Shown here piece after piece: positions 46,975-54,809 of a stretch of 64,000 nt of DNA. The position numbers were made by a program, and so were the translations under genes. Numbering within the stretch: the first letter of the stretch is position 1; each line of letters begins with the position of its first letter. This DNA comes from Beggiatoa leptomitoformis. Lineage in GTDB: Bacteria > Pseudomonadota > Gammaproteobacteria > Beggiatoales > Beggiatoaceae. The notes under the pieces are model-generated. The model ran no database searches. It was not told the origin of the DNA and saw only the letters and a program-made list of their open reading frames with translations. The stretch covers positions 1,364,001-1,428,000 of the forward strand of contig NZ_CP012373.2 of assembly GCF_001305575.3 (NCBI RefSeq). The letters run 5' to 3'.

Positions 46975-48351
46975 TTAAGAGGCAGATTTACGGGCTTCTA
47001 AAATTATCAGTCCTTTGAGCAGGTTTAAGGCTTCATGAACAGCGTAATCACGTTGTGCTAAAGGTTTTTCTTCTTCCTTTGACTTTTCTGTGGTTTTGGC
47101 AGGTTGTTTGCCGTTTTTGAGGTCTTCCGCTTCTAAGGCTTTGGTAACTTCTTCTGCTTTATTCGTTTTGTTTAGGTGACGGGCTAAATCGGCTTCTCGT
47201 AAACTTAAGTCGTCGGTTTTTGTTTCAGCAAGTTCTAGGCGTTTTAGTGGGATGTCAGGAATAATGCCTTCTGCTTGAATCGAGCGACCTGATGGGGTGT
47301 AGTAACGGGCGGTCGTGAGTTTTAAGGCGGCGTTGTTGCCCATTGGTAGGATGGTTTGGACTGAGCCTTTTCCAAAGGTTTTTTCACCCATGATGATGGC
47401 GCGTTTGTGGTCTTGTAATGCGCCTGCGACAATTTCGGAGGCTGAGGCTGAGCCACCATTGACGAGTACAACAATGGGTGCGCCGTTTAATAGGTCGTCA
47501 GGACGGGCTTTGAATTGTAGGTGTGCGTCGTTTGTCCGTCCTTCGGTGTAAACGATGAGTCCGTCAGTAATGAATGCGTCGGAAATGGCAACCGCTGCAT
47601 TGAGTACGCCACCAGGGTTGTTGCGTAGGTCTAGGATGAGTCCTTTGATGCCGTCTTTATTTTCTTGTTTCAGTGTGTCTATGGCTTTTTCTAGGTCATC
47701 TCCCGTATGGGCTTGGAATTGGCTGATTCTTAGGTAAACATAGCCGGGTTCTAGGGTGTTGCTACGGATGCTTTTAACTTGAATGATGTCGCGAACTATG
47801 TTGATAGTTATGGGTTTGTCTTCGTTTTCTCGGGCAACGGTTAGTTTGATGTTGCTACCGGGTTTGCCGCGCATGAGTTTGACAGCTTCGGTTAGGCTTA
47901 GGCCTTTAACGGGGGTTTCATCTAGGCGAATAATCATGTCTCCCGCTTGAACACCTGCTTTTTGTGCGGGGGTGTCGTCTATGGGGGAGATGACTTTGAC
48001 AAAGCCGTCTTCCATACCGACTTCTATGCCTAATCCGCCAAATTCGCCTGTTGTACCCACTTGTAGTTCTTGGTAGGCATCTTCTGTGAGGTAGCTTGAG
48101 TGGGGGTCTAGTCCTGATAACATGCCTTGTATGGCATTTTGTAGTAGGGTTTTGTCATCCACGGATTCTACATAGCTGCTTTTAATGCGGTGAAAAACTT
48201 CGGTAAATGCGCGTAGGTCTTCAAACGGGATGCTTTTGGTGCTTGCGTCGCGTTCGGCAAATACGTTTGTTCCTAGAAAGGTGAAGGCAACGAAAGAGCC
48301 TAGCACTGTGCCAGCAACAAGTGTAGGTAGTTGACGGGAAAAGATGTTCAT
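46975..48351 (-). CDS. C-terminal processing peptidase (S41, Ctp)
   Basis: The 458-residue protein has an N-terminal signal/anchor (about 1-32), a PDZ domain (about 90-170, GGLGIEVGMEDGFVKVISPIDDTPAQKAGVQAGD) and the S41 protease domain. The catalytic Ser lies in NGGSASASEIVAG (about 300) and Lys in EKTFGKGSVQT (about 325). The C-terminus is charged. It is next to envC on the same strand, as is frequent in Gammaproteobacteria, and probably acts in the periplasm on envelope proteins. Confidence 0.94.
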   Translation of the reverse strand: MNIFSRQLPTLVAGTVLGSFVAFTFLGTNVFAERDASTKSIPFEDLRAFTEVFHRIKSSYVESVDDKTLLQNAIQGMLSGLDPHSSYLTEDAYQELQVGTTGEFGGLGIEVGMEDGFVKVISPIDDTPAQKAGVQAGDMIIRLDETPVKGLSLTEAVKLMRGKPGSNIKLTVARENEDKPITINIVRDIIQVKSIRSNTLEPGYVYLRISQFQAHTGDDLEKAIDTLKQENKDGIKGLILDLRNNPGGVLNAAVAISDAFITDGLIVYTEGRTNDAHLQFKARPDDLLNGAPIVVLVNGGSASASEIVAGALQDHKRAIIMGEKTFGKGSVQTILPMGNNAALKLTTARYYTPSGRSIQAEGIIPDIPLKRLELAETKTDDLSLREADLARHLNKTNKAEEVTKALEAEDLKNGKQPAKTTEKSKEEEKPLAQRDYAVHEALNLLKGLIILEARKSAS

Positions 48352-48436
48352 TAAATTCTCCGACCATATTTTTATGGTACTTAGCTGAAACTATAAGGCT
48401 GTATTTGGGTACGTTACCCATTTGTTACAAGTATAT

Positions 48437-49564
48437 TTAATTATGTAACCACGTTAAAGGGTCTATGGGTGCACCTTGGTAGCGGATTTCGAAGTAGAGT
48501 CCTGTTATGTTGCGTCCGCCACTGTTGCCAACACTGGCAATGGGGTTGCCTGTTTCTACCCAGTCGCCTGTTTTTACGTAGAGGCTTTGGTTGTGTCCGT
48601 ATAGGCTCATGTAGCCTTTGCCGTGGTCTATGATGATGAGTTGTCCCATGTTGCGAAACCAGTCAGCAAAGGCGATGCGTCCTGCGGCAACACTTTTTAC
48701 TTTTTCACCTTGTGGTGCATTGATGAGTAGTCCTTGGTATTTTAATGAGCCTATGAGTTCATCGCCAAATTTTTTTGTGATGTTGCCTGTTACGGGTAGG
48801 GGAAGGTTGCCTTTGAGTGCAGTAAAGGCGGTGTTGGGTTCTACAGGGGGGGGGAGGGTTTCAAAGGTTTTGTCGACGATGCCTAGTAGTTGTTCCAGTT
48901 GTTTTTTGTCGTCTTGTAGGCGTTTTATTTCTTTGTCTGTGCTTTCTATGGTGCGTGCGAGTTCTTCAAGGATTCCTTGGCGGTCTTGGTAGCCTGTTTC
49001 TAGGTGTGCTTTTTTGTTGTGGTGTTCGTCTATGAGGGTGTTAATGGTGTTTGTTTCGTCTTTTATTTGTTGGCTTAGGGTTTGGATGTGTTGTAGGGTT
49101 GCGTTGATGGTTTCAATTTTTTGAATCCGTGCGCGGTTAATGTAGTCGTAGTAGGTTAGAACTCGTCCGACGGTGAAGGGGTCTTGTTGGTTGAGCCAGA
49201 GTTTGAGGTAGTCTTGTTGTCCTGTCAGGTAGGCGGCTCGAACTTGTTTGGCAAGGGCTAGTCGTTGTTCTTCTAGTTTTTGGGTTTGTTGTTGTTGTTG
49301 TTGTTCTAGGTTGGCAAGGCTGTTGCGTTTGTCGGTGAGTTCTTCGTTAAGTCCGTCTAGGCGTTCTGCGGTTTCGCCGATGTCTTCTTCACTTCGTTGG
49401 AGTTGTCTTTGTAAGCGTCCGTATTCGGTACGGGTGTCTTGCATTTTGTCTTGCAGGGTTTGAATGCGGGTGGTGAGTTGGTGAAGTTGGTCAGCCGTGG
49501 ATTCTGCGAGACTTGTTGCAGGAAGAAGAATGAGTAAGTAGGTAAATAAGCGGTAGCGTAGCAT
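48437..49564 (-). CDS. envC: EnvC, murein hydrolase activator (degenerate M23 peptidase)
   Basis: ATG 49564 starts a signal peptide (MLRYRLFTYLLILLPATSLAES); a longer in-frame start at 49687 is unlikely. Long coiled coil (about 25-240) rich in Gln/Glu/Lys, then a LytM/M23 domain ending DPLTWLHN. The expected His pair is replaced (LYFEIR), as in EnvC, which activates amidases AmiA/AmiB at the division site and is not itself active. It lies 85 bases upstream of ctp. Confidence 0.93.
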   Translation of the reverse strand: MLRYRLFTYLLILLPATSLAESTADQLHQLTTRIQTLQDKMQDTRTEYGRLQRQLQRSEEDIGETAERLDGLNEELTDKRNSLANLEQQQQQQTQKLEEQRLALAKQVRAAYLTGQQDYLKLWLNQQDPFTVGRVLTYYDYINRARIQKIETINATLQHIQTLSQQIKDETNTINTLIDEHHNKKAHLETGYQDRQGILEELARTIESTDKEIKRLQDDKKQLEQLLGIVDKTFETLPPPVEPNTAFTALKGNLPLPVTGNITKKFGDELIGSLKYQGLLINAPQGEKVKSVAAGRIAFADWFRNMGQLIIIDHGKGYMSLYGHNQSLYVKTGDWVETGNPIASVGNSGGRNITGLYFEIRYQGAPIDPLTWLHN

Positions 49565-49649
49565 GAAGAAAGGGTTAGGTAAGACCGCTAGTGAGGTGGA
49601 TGCGCATCCACCTTGTGCGGTTTTGACATGAATATGTTGTTTAATGCAA

Positions 49650-50042
49650 TTATGCCCCTGTAACCATTTTGGCAAGTTCTTCTGCACAGCGTCGGGAATG
49701 GCTCAGTAGCATTCCAAGCGCGTTTTTATGGGTTGTGAGGGATACTAAGACGAGGTCTTGGTTGACGTGCATAAAGGCAATAATGCCGCCTTTGTTTTCA
49801 GAGATGACATTTTCACATCCGCCCATGCGTAGTTCGGCTGTAATGGTGTCGCCTAGGGACATGAGGGTACTACCCATGGTTGCAAGTCGGTCTAGGGAGT
49901 ATTGATTGGCTTTTTGTCGCATGGCTATCAAGTGTCCGTCTAGGGTTGCAACTACACATGCATCCATTGCGTTACAATCTTCTAGTAGTTTACCAAGTCT
50001 TTGTTCAATTTGTTTCAGTTGTATTGTTGAGAACATTGCCAT
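49650..50042 (-). CDS. Roadblock/LC7-domain protein (MglB/CvnB-like)
   Basis: The 130-residue protein has the roadblock fold: VVATLDGHLIAMRQ, RLATMGSTLMSLGDTI, GGIIAFMHVNQDLVLVSLT. Roadblock proteins act as GTPase-activating or scaffolding partners of small Ras-like GTPases. It lies 52 bases after one such GTPase on the same strand, and two paralogous GTPases occur here, so it is probably their partner. Confidence 0.85.
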   Translation of the reverse strand: MAMFSTIQLKQIEQRLGKLLEDCNAMDACVVATLDGHLIAMRQKANQYSLDRLATMGSTLMSLGDTITAELRMGGCENVISENKGGIIAFMHVNQDLVLVSLTTHKNALGMLLSHSRRCAEELAKMVTGA

Positions 50043-50094
50043 AATTGAAATCCATATCCTATGTTAGTTGTCATGTTGGGCATGTACTAACACG

Positions 50095-50625
50095 TTAACC
50101 AAACTCTAACATTGCCACTAATGCTTGTATGAGCATTACGACACTTTCTTTTGAACGTGCATCAACAGGGAAGAGGGGGAGTTGAATGCTGCGATTTTGT
50201 AAAAACGCATAGTATGCCTCAATACTGGGTTCATTGCTGATGTCTGTGCGCGTAATGCCGATAACGGCGGTTGTTTCGGTGATAAATTCGTGAAAATTAT
50301 CTAGGTAACGGGCTAAATCGCCAATTGGGTCTGAGCCTGCATTGTCTATGAGGATAATGAGACCTAGTGCGCCTTTTGTAAGGATTTTCCACATGTAATC
50401 AAACCGTTGTTGTCCCGGTGTACCATACAGTCGGAGTTTTTGTCCATCGTCTAAGGTAAGTTCACCATAATCCATGGCGATAGTTGTTGTTTCTTTCCGT
50501 TGTGCGGTTTCAATATCAGTTGCTCGCACGTCTGTATTAATCACTGGAATTTCACTAATGGTGGCGATTGCAGTGCTTTTTCCTGCTCCCATACTGCCAG
50601 TAAATACAATTTTGATTTCACTCAT
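50095..50625 (-). CDS. Small Ras-like GTPase (COG2229/CvnD-like), first copy
   Basis: The 176-residue protein has P-loop GSMGAGKS (10-17), a switch I region with RKETTTIAMDYGE, the G3 region LYGTPGQQRFDYMW and G4 TRTD. DxxGQ is replaced by YGTPGQ, typical of this bacterial group. Its start overlaps the upstream gene by four bases (ATGA), so they are coupled. It is probably regulated by the roadblock protein encoded next. Confidence 0.9.
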   Translation of the reverse strand: MSEIKIVFTGSMGAGKSTAIATISEIPVINTDVRATDIETAQRKETTTIAMDYGELTLDDGQKLRLYGTPGQQRFDYMWKILTKGALGLIILIDNAGSDPIGDLARYLDNFHEFITETTAVIGITRTDISNEPSIEAYYAFLQNRSIQLPLFPVDARSKESVVMLIQALVAMLEFG

Positions 50626-51677
50626 GACATTAAGCGTTTCAGGATACCTCTGAACAAGTGCCGTTTTGCGCCTGACACAGATTTTTCCTGTTGTGGATTA
50701 TGTTTTTCTTCTGTCTGTGTCAAGCCTAATACTTGACAGGCATTGAAGAAATCGATGACAACATTCAGTTCTACTTGCGTTTTTGCAGCAACGGTGGGTA
50801 GGTCAACCCCATTTTTGAGCATAAACGCAGCAAGGTTCATATGACTAGGTTGGTGTGGCAGAACCGCAAAATTAGGCCATTGTTTCAAACGGACAGAACA
50901 TCGAGAGGGGTAGGAGACGATGAGTCGCCCATGTGAGGCTGATAGTGTTGTTATCCAAAGTAGGGTTTCTATTGGATAGAGAACTAGATTATTTTTATCC
51001 ACTTCGGTTAGTAGCATATCTATGGATAGTTCTGTACTGTCAATATGTTCAGCATAAGCCCCATACATCATTTTTTGGGCAGAACTCAGTTGGCTTAAAC
51101 TCATACCTAATTTGTTGGTAAAGCAACGTCGGTCTGTGGGGGATATATAAACAGGGGGTAATCCTGCACAGCTAAATCTTTGGATTTTTTTAGTTTGTAT
51201 TGCTTTTTGTAATAGCCCTAGTAAGTATTGTGTTGGGTCAAAGTTGTTATTTGCATTATTAAGAGATGTTTCAGGTATTTGTGGAACAAGTGGTGGCAAA
51301 CTTTCAATAATAGTTTTAACAATAAGGGGTTGTTGAGAAGCTGTGGTGTTATTTAAGGGGATTTGACTTGCGTGATTTTGACATTCAAGCAAGGTGTTTA
51401 ACAATGTAATGAGCGGTTGGACGCGAATGGGTTTGGGTAAAAACCATTGAGCGTCATAGATATTATGTCTCGCGTAGGCGATAACGCATTTTTTGTCGTT
51501 GATTGCTTGTTCCCAAAAGCGTTTGCCATCGGTTTGTTCAACATCAACCACAGTAATATCAGCAACTTCTGCAAACTCCCATTCTGCACTGAGCTGTCTT
51601 TGCACCAGATGCAACATGGATTTGAAGAAGACGCTGTCGTTTTTCTCCAACGCTTTGATGGAAATTTTATAGGGCAT
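50622..51677 (-). CDS. Protein with pseudo-receiver-like N-terminus, partner of the GTPase module
   Basis: ATG 51677 is chosen (MPYKISIKALEKNDS); an in-frame start nine codons earlier is possible. The 351-residue protein has an N-terminal alpha/beta domain (about 1-105) with WFLPKPIRVQPLITLLNTL, reminiscent of a receiver domain with a KP end but without obvious Asp. The C-terminal half (about 170-330) is helical and contains YLLGLLQKAIQTKKIQRF, RLIVSYPSRC and VVIDFFNACQVLGLT. No family name is recognised. It is translationally coupled to the GTPase gene, so it probably feeds a signal to it. Confidence 0.7.
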   Translation of the reverse strand: MPYKISIKALEKNDSVFFKSMLHLVQRQLSAEWEFAEVADITVVDVEQTDGKRFWEQAINDKKCVIAYARHNIYDAQWFLPKPIRVQPLITLLNTLLECQNHASQIPLNNTTASQQPLIVKTIIESLPPLVPQIPETSLNNANNNFDPTQYLLGLLQKAIQTKKIQRFSCAGLPPVYISPTDRRCFTNKLGMSLSQLSSAQKMMYGAYAEHIDSTELSIDMLLTEVDKNNLVLYPIETLLWITTLSASHGRLIVSYPSRCSVRLKQWPNFAVLPHQPSHMNLAAFMLKNGVDLPTVAAKTQVELNVVIDFFNACQVLGLTQTEEKHNPQQEKSVSGAKRHLFRGILKRLMS

Positions 51678-51832
51678 ATAACAGTAAACGACTAATCGCA
51701 CCAATGACGAACCACGTAAAAACTACGTGCGTTAAAATGCTTTTTTGCCAATCTAGCATAATTTATGCCATTGAATCCACACTTATATTTTTTATCCCTG
51801 TGTAGTCAAGTGCATTTATCATACTGCTTTTA

Positions 51833-52360
51833 TCACATTTGTGCTTGTAATATAGCCAATAAAGCATGAACTAGAATTTTTACGTCATTCGCTTGACGAG
51901 CATCAATTTCAAAGAGGGGGAAAATTTGATTGCGACTCATAAGTTTGTTTCTGTAATCGTCTAAGCTGACACGATTAGAAACATCCATACGGGTAATCCC
52001 AACGACCGCACCGGTTTGTTCAATGAAATCTTTGAATGAATCTAGGTAAAAATCCATGTCAGCCAGTGGGTCTGGACGGGCATTATCTAAGAGCAGTACC
52101 AGACCAATTCCTCCCTTAGCTAAGATTGTCCACATGTAATCAAAGCGTTGCTGTCCCGGTGTACCGTACAAATGCACGCGCTGACCGTCGTCAAGTGTAA
52201 AGTAGCCATAATCCATCGCAACGGTTGTTGTTTCTTTACGAGCTTGTCCTTCGTCATCAGAACAGCGCACATCGGTCGAAATGGGGGGGACTTCACTAAT
52301 CGAACTGATGGCAGTTGTTTTGCCTGCGCCCATAGGTCCAGTAAAAATAATTTTTTCCAT
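51833..52360 (-). CDS. Small Ras-like GTPase (COG2229/CvnD-like), second copy
   Basis: The 175-residue paralogue of the downstream GTPase has P-loop GPMGAGKT (8-15), RKETTTVAMDYGYFTLDDGQ, LYGTPGQQRFDYMW and GITRMD. Identity to the other copy is high by eye, so a duplication is likely. It is separated by 155 bases from the pseudo-receiver gene and probably forms part of the same module. Confidence 0.9.
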   Translation of the reverse strand: MEKIIFTGPMGAGKTTAISSISEVPPISTDVRCSDDEGQARKETTTVAMDYGYFTLDDGQRVHLYGTPGQQRFDYMWTILAKGGIGLVLLLDNARPDPLADMDFYLDSFKDFIEQTGAVVGITRMDVSNRVSLDDYRNKLMSRNQIFPLFEIDARQANDVKILVHALLAILQAQM

Positions 52361-52579
52361 ATAACGTTATAGTCACTATGTCGTTAAGAGAAGAGTCAGA
52401 AATAAATATTATTGTATTGTTAATAATGAGTGGCTAGTGATGTTAAATTAAGTGAAAAACTGGGGGTTGGAATGGTATTGTTGGGTAATATTACCGCCCA
52501 ACCCGCAGTAATGTTGATGCAGTGACGCTTAGGGGATTGCATGACGAGTCATTAAAATGACTTACAATCTATTTTACTT

Positions 52580-53338
52580 TTAGCGCAATCCTGCCATCAA
52601 CATATTTGCCTGTAGAATACATCCTTTACCAACCATCCACACCACTTTATGTGAGACAGTGGGTAAATTTTCAGGAAGTTGATACAATACCAACATCTTA
52701 AATGTCGAACTGCCATGTCGACTATTTAACTCCACCGTGTAAGTATCGCCATACACAACAGGCAAATTGTGTGGCCACTGGATGGTTGAACGGTTTGCAG
52801 GCCAAACAACTTCCGATTGTTGTCCTGTAGATTTATGTTTTATCAATAAATCACCTGCAAGTCGGCTGTCATTTTCTGGTCGCCATAATGTCAATTGTTC
52901 GGGGTCAGCAACACAATAATGACGTTTTTTCGTGCTAATATCGACTAACCATAAGTCTGTTGGTGATTCTTGCGGACTGCGTGTTAATGGCGTGGATAAC
53001 ACGTTACTTTGCAAAATTCCCGCCAATGCAACGGCTACACTATCCGATTTTGCATTTTCTACGGCAACAGGTTGAAATGAACTTGTCGTTTCAACAGCTA
53101 AAGGGTGTGGTTTTTGCACTTGTCCTTGATATTCGCCATGCAATGTTAGTGCTTGACCGTCAGCAAAAACTAATGTTATTTCGGTATCTTGAGGTAGTGT
53201 TAGTGGTGTCGCAACGGACAATAATTGTCCTACACTGAAAAGGGCGGTATTTGAACGTATGACGACCATCTCTTCATTAGCAAAAGCATTGTGAAACCAA
53301 ATACTAAGCCCAAAAAATAACCAGATAAATTTTTTCAT
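52580..53338 (-). CDS. Secreted protein of unknown function
   Basis: The 252-residue protein has a signal peptide (about 1-20, NAFANEE). The first half contains MVVIRSNTALFSVGQLL, LTLPQDTEITLVFADGQALTLHG, a pattern reminiscent of FecR-like beta segments. The middle is Ser/Thr/Pro-rich and a beta-rich second half follows (VDISTKKRHYCV ... YTVELNSRHGSSTFKMLVLY). No named family is recognised. It is a single leftward gene divergent from the AAA ATPase genes. Confidence 0.7.
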   Translation of the reverse strand: MKKFIWLFFGLSIWFHNAFANEEMVVIRSNTALFSVGQLLSVATPLTLPQDTEITLVFADGQALTLHGEYQGQVQKPHPLAVETTSSFQPVAVENAKSDSVAVALAGILQSNVLSTPLTRSPQESPTDLWLVDISTKKRHYCVADPEQLTLWRPENDSRLAGDLLIKHKSTGQQSEVVWPANRSTIQWPHNLPVVYGDTYTVELNSRHGSSTFKMLVLYQLPENLPTVSHKVVWMVGKGCILQANMLMAGLR

Positions 53339-53506
53339 AACATCTCAACTCCTTAATAAAGTACTTGAAGGATTCAATTAACTCTCATTTAATGTCAGGT
53401 GTTTAAACAAGAGTGAAACGCCTTGTTTTACCCTCAAGTTTAGCAAAATATCTACCTGAAAGAGGTGTTTTTTACGCATTCACTGTACGGCTAGCCGTCG
53501 CAAGGA

Positions 53507-54691
53507 ATGAAAATCTATATGACAAATTTACTTTCAGCGGTCAAAAAAACCAAGATAAAAACCATGCACTCGCAAGCCTTTTCTGTCTTATTAAGGACTT
53601 ATTTGGAACGGCATGGCACGAGTGAAATAGCGTTCGCGGAGACGCTTAATATTCGGCGAGAAACCCTTGCACGTTGGTTGAGCGGTGAGGTGAGTCGTCC
53701 GCGTCAACGTGAAGATGTTATGCGTTGTGCTACTTATTTGAATTTAAACGCTGAAGAACGCAATACCCTCTTAACCGCGGCTGGTTTTCCGCTTGAGCAT
53801 GGGACAAGCTATCGCATGGCAACACCATCACTTTCTTTAAACTTGGGGGCAATTCAACGAAGTCCCTTTATTATTGGTCCACCGATTACTGAACCACGCC
53901 AGTTTTTTGGGCGGGATTATGTGCTAAAACGTATCTTTGATGTTTGGAAATGCACCCCTTTGCAGCATATTGCTATTGTTGGATTAAAAAGGAGCGGTAA
54001 AACGTCGCTTCTGCACTATTTACGACAAATTATTGATACACCCAGTGAGGAGTTGCGAGCAGGGCAGCGCAATGATTGGTTAGTCCCCGGTTATCAATGG
54101 ATATTTGTAGATTTTCAAGACCCTCGCATGTGCTATCAAGAGAGTTTATTACGGCATTTGTTGGTCGAAATGAATATGCCTGTGCCAGAACCTTGTGATT
54201 TGGTCAGCTTTATGGAGATTATTGACCAATACTTAACCACGCCAACTTTGATTTTATTAGATGAAATCAGTGCAGGATTGGCTGCGACAGATTTAGATGA
54301 GCAATTTTGGTGGGGATTACGTTCTTTAGGCAGTAATCATACCAATGGCAAATTGGGGTTTTTACTAACAGCACATCAAGCCCCTGAGGAAATGGCGATG
54401 GATAATAATAAACCATCACCTTTTTTTAATATTTTTGGGCATGTCCTCAGTTTAGGTGCGTTGACAGAAACGGAAGCACTGGCATTGATTCACAGTTCTC
54501 CACTGCCATTTCCTGAGGATGATGTTGCATGGATTATGGCACAAAGTGGATTATGGCCTGCGTTGCTACAAATCCTCTGTCATGCCCGTCTAACCGCTTT
54601 GCAAGAAAATCAAACCAATTCTGCATGGCAAACCGAAGGGTTAAAACGGATGACACCCTACCGCTACTTATTAACCCAAGACATCAGTTAA
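53507..54691 (+). CDS. HTH-AAA/STAND-like ATPase
   Basis: The 394-residue protein has an N-terminal helical HTH-like region (about 20-90: LLRTYLERHGTSEIAFAETLNIRRETLARWLSGEVSRPRQREDVMRCATYL). An AAA ATPase follows, with IVGLKRSGKTSLLHYL (about 155-170), FVDFQD, TLILLDEISAGL and LGFLLTAHQAP. It shares the motif ITEPRQFFGRDYVLKRI with the next gene (LTEHQEIFVGRSDV), so the two belong to one ATPase group. ATG 53519 or 53564 are alternative starts. It might be a regulator or a defence-type STAND protein; no effector domain is clear. Confidence 0.78.
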   Translation: MKIYMTNLLSAVKKTKIKTMHSQAFSVLLRTYLERHGTSEIAFAETLNIRRETLARWLSGEVSRPRQREDVMRCATYLNLNAEERNTLLTAAGFPLEHGTSYRMATPSLSLNLGAIQRSPFIIGPPITEPRQFFGRDYVLKRIFDVWKCTPLQHIAIVGLKRSGKTSLLHYLRQIIDTPSEELRAGQRNDWLVPGYQWIFVDFQDPRMCYQESLLRHLLVEMNMPVPEPCDLVSFMEIIDQYLTTPTLILLDEISAGLAATDLDEQFWWGLRSLGSNHTNGKLGFLLTAHQAPEEMAMDNNKPSPFFNIFGHVLSLGALTETEALALIHSSPLPFPEDDVAWIMAQSGLWPALLQILCHARLTALQENQTNSAWQTEGLKRMTPYRYLLTQDIS

Positions 54692-54700
54692 TGTTGTGAG

Positions 54701-54745
54701 ACCCGTAGCATGTAACAGGCTGAAAATATAATACATACTACGGGT
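54701..54745 (+). repeat. Inverted repeat after the HTH-ATPase gene
   Basis: ACCCGTAG (54701-54708) and CTACGGGT (54738-54745) pair over a 29-base loop. It begins ten bases after the gene. It may be a weak terminator; the T run is absent. Confidence 0.35.
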
Positions 54746-54809
54746 TAAAAAGCTGCATGTCGTGGGTTGAAACTTCTCAATTATATGAAGCAACAGCCCT
54801 TTAACTTTC

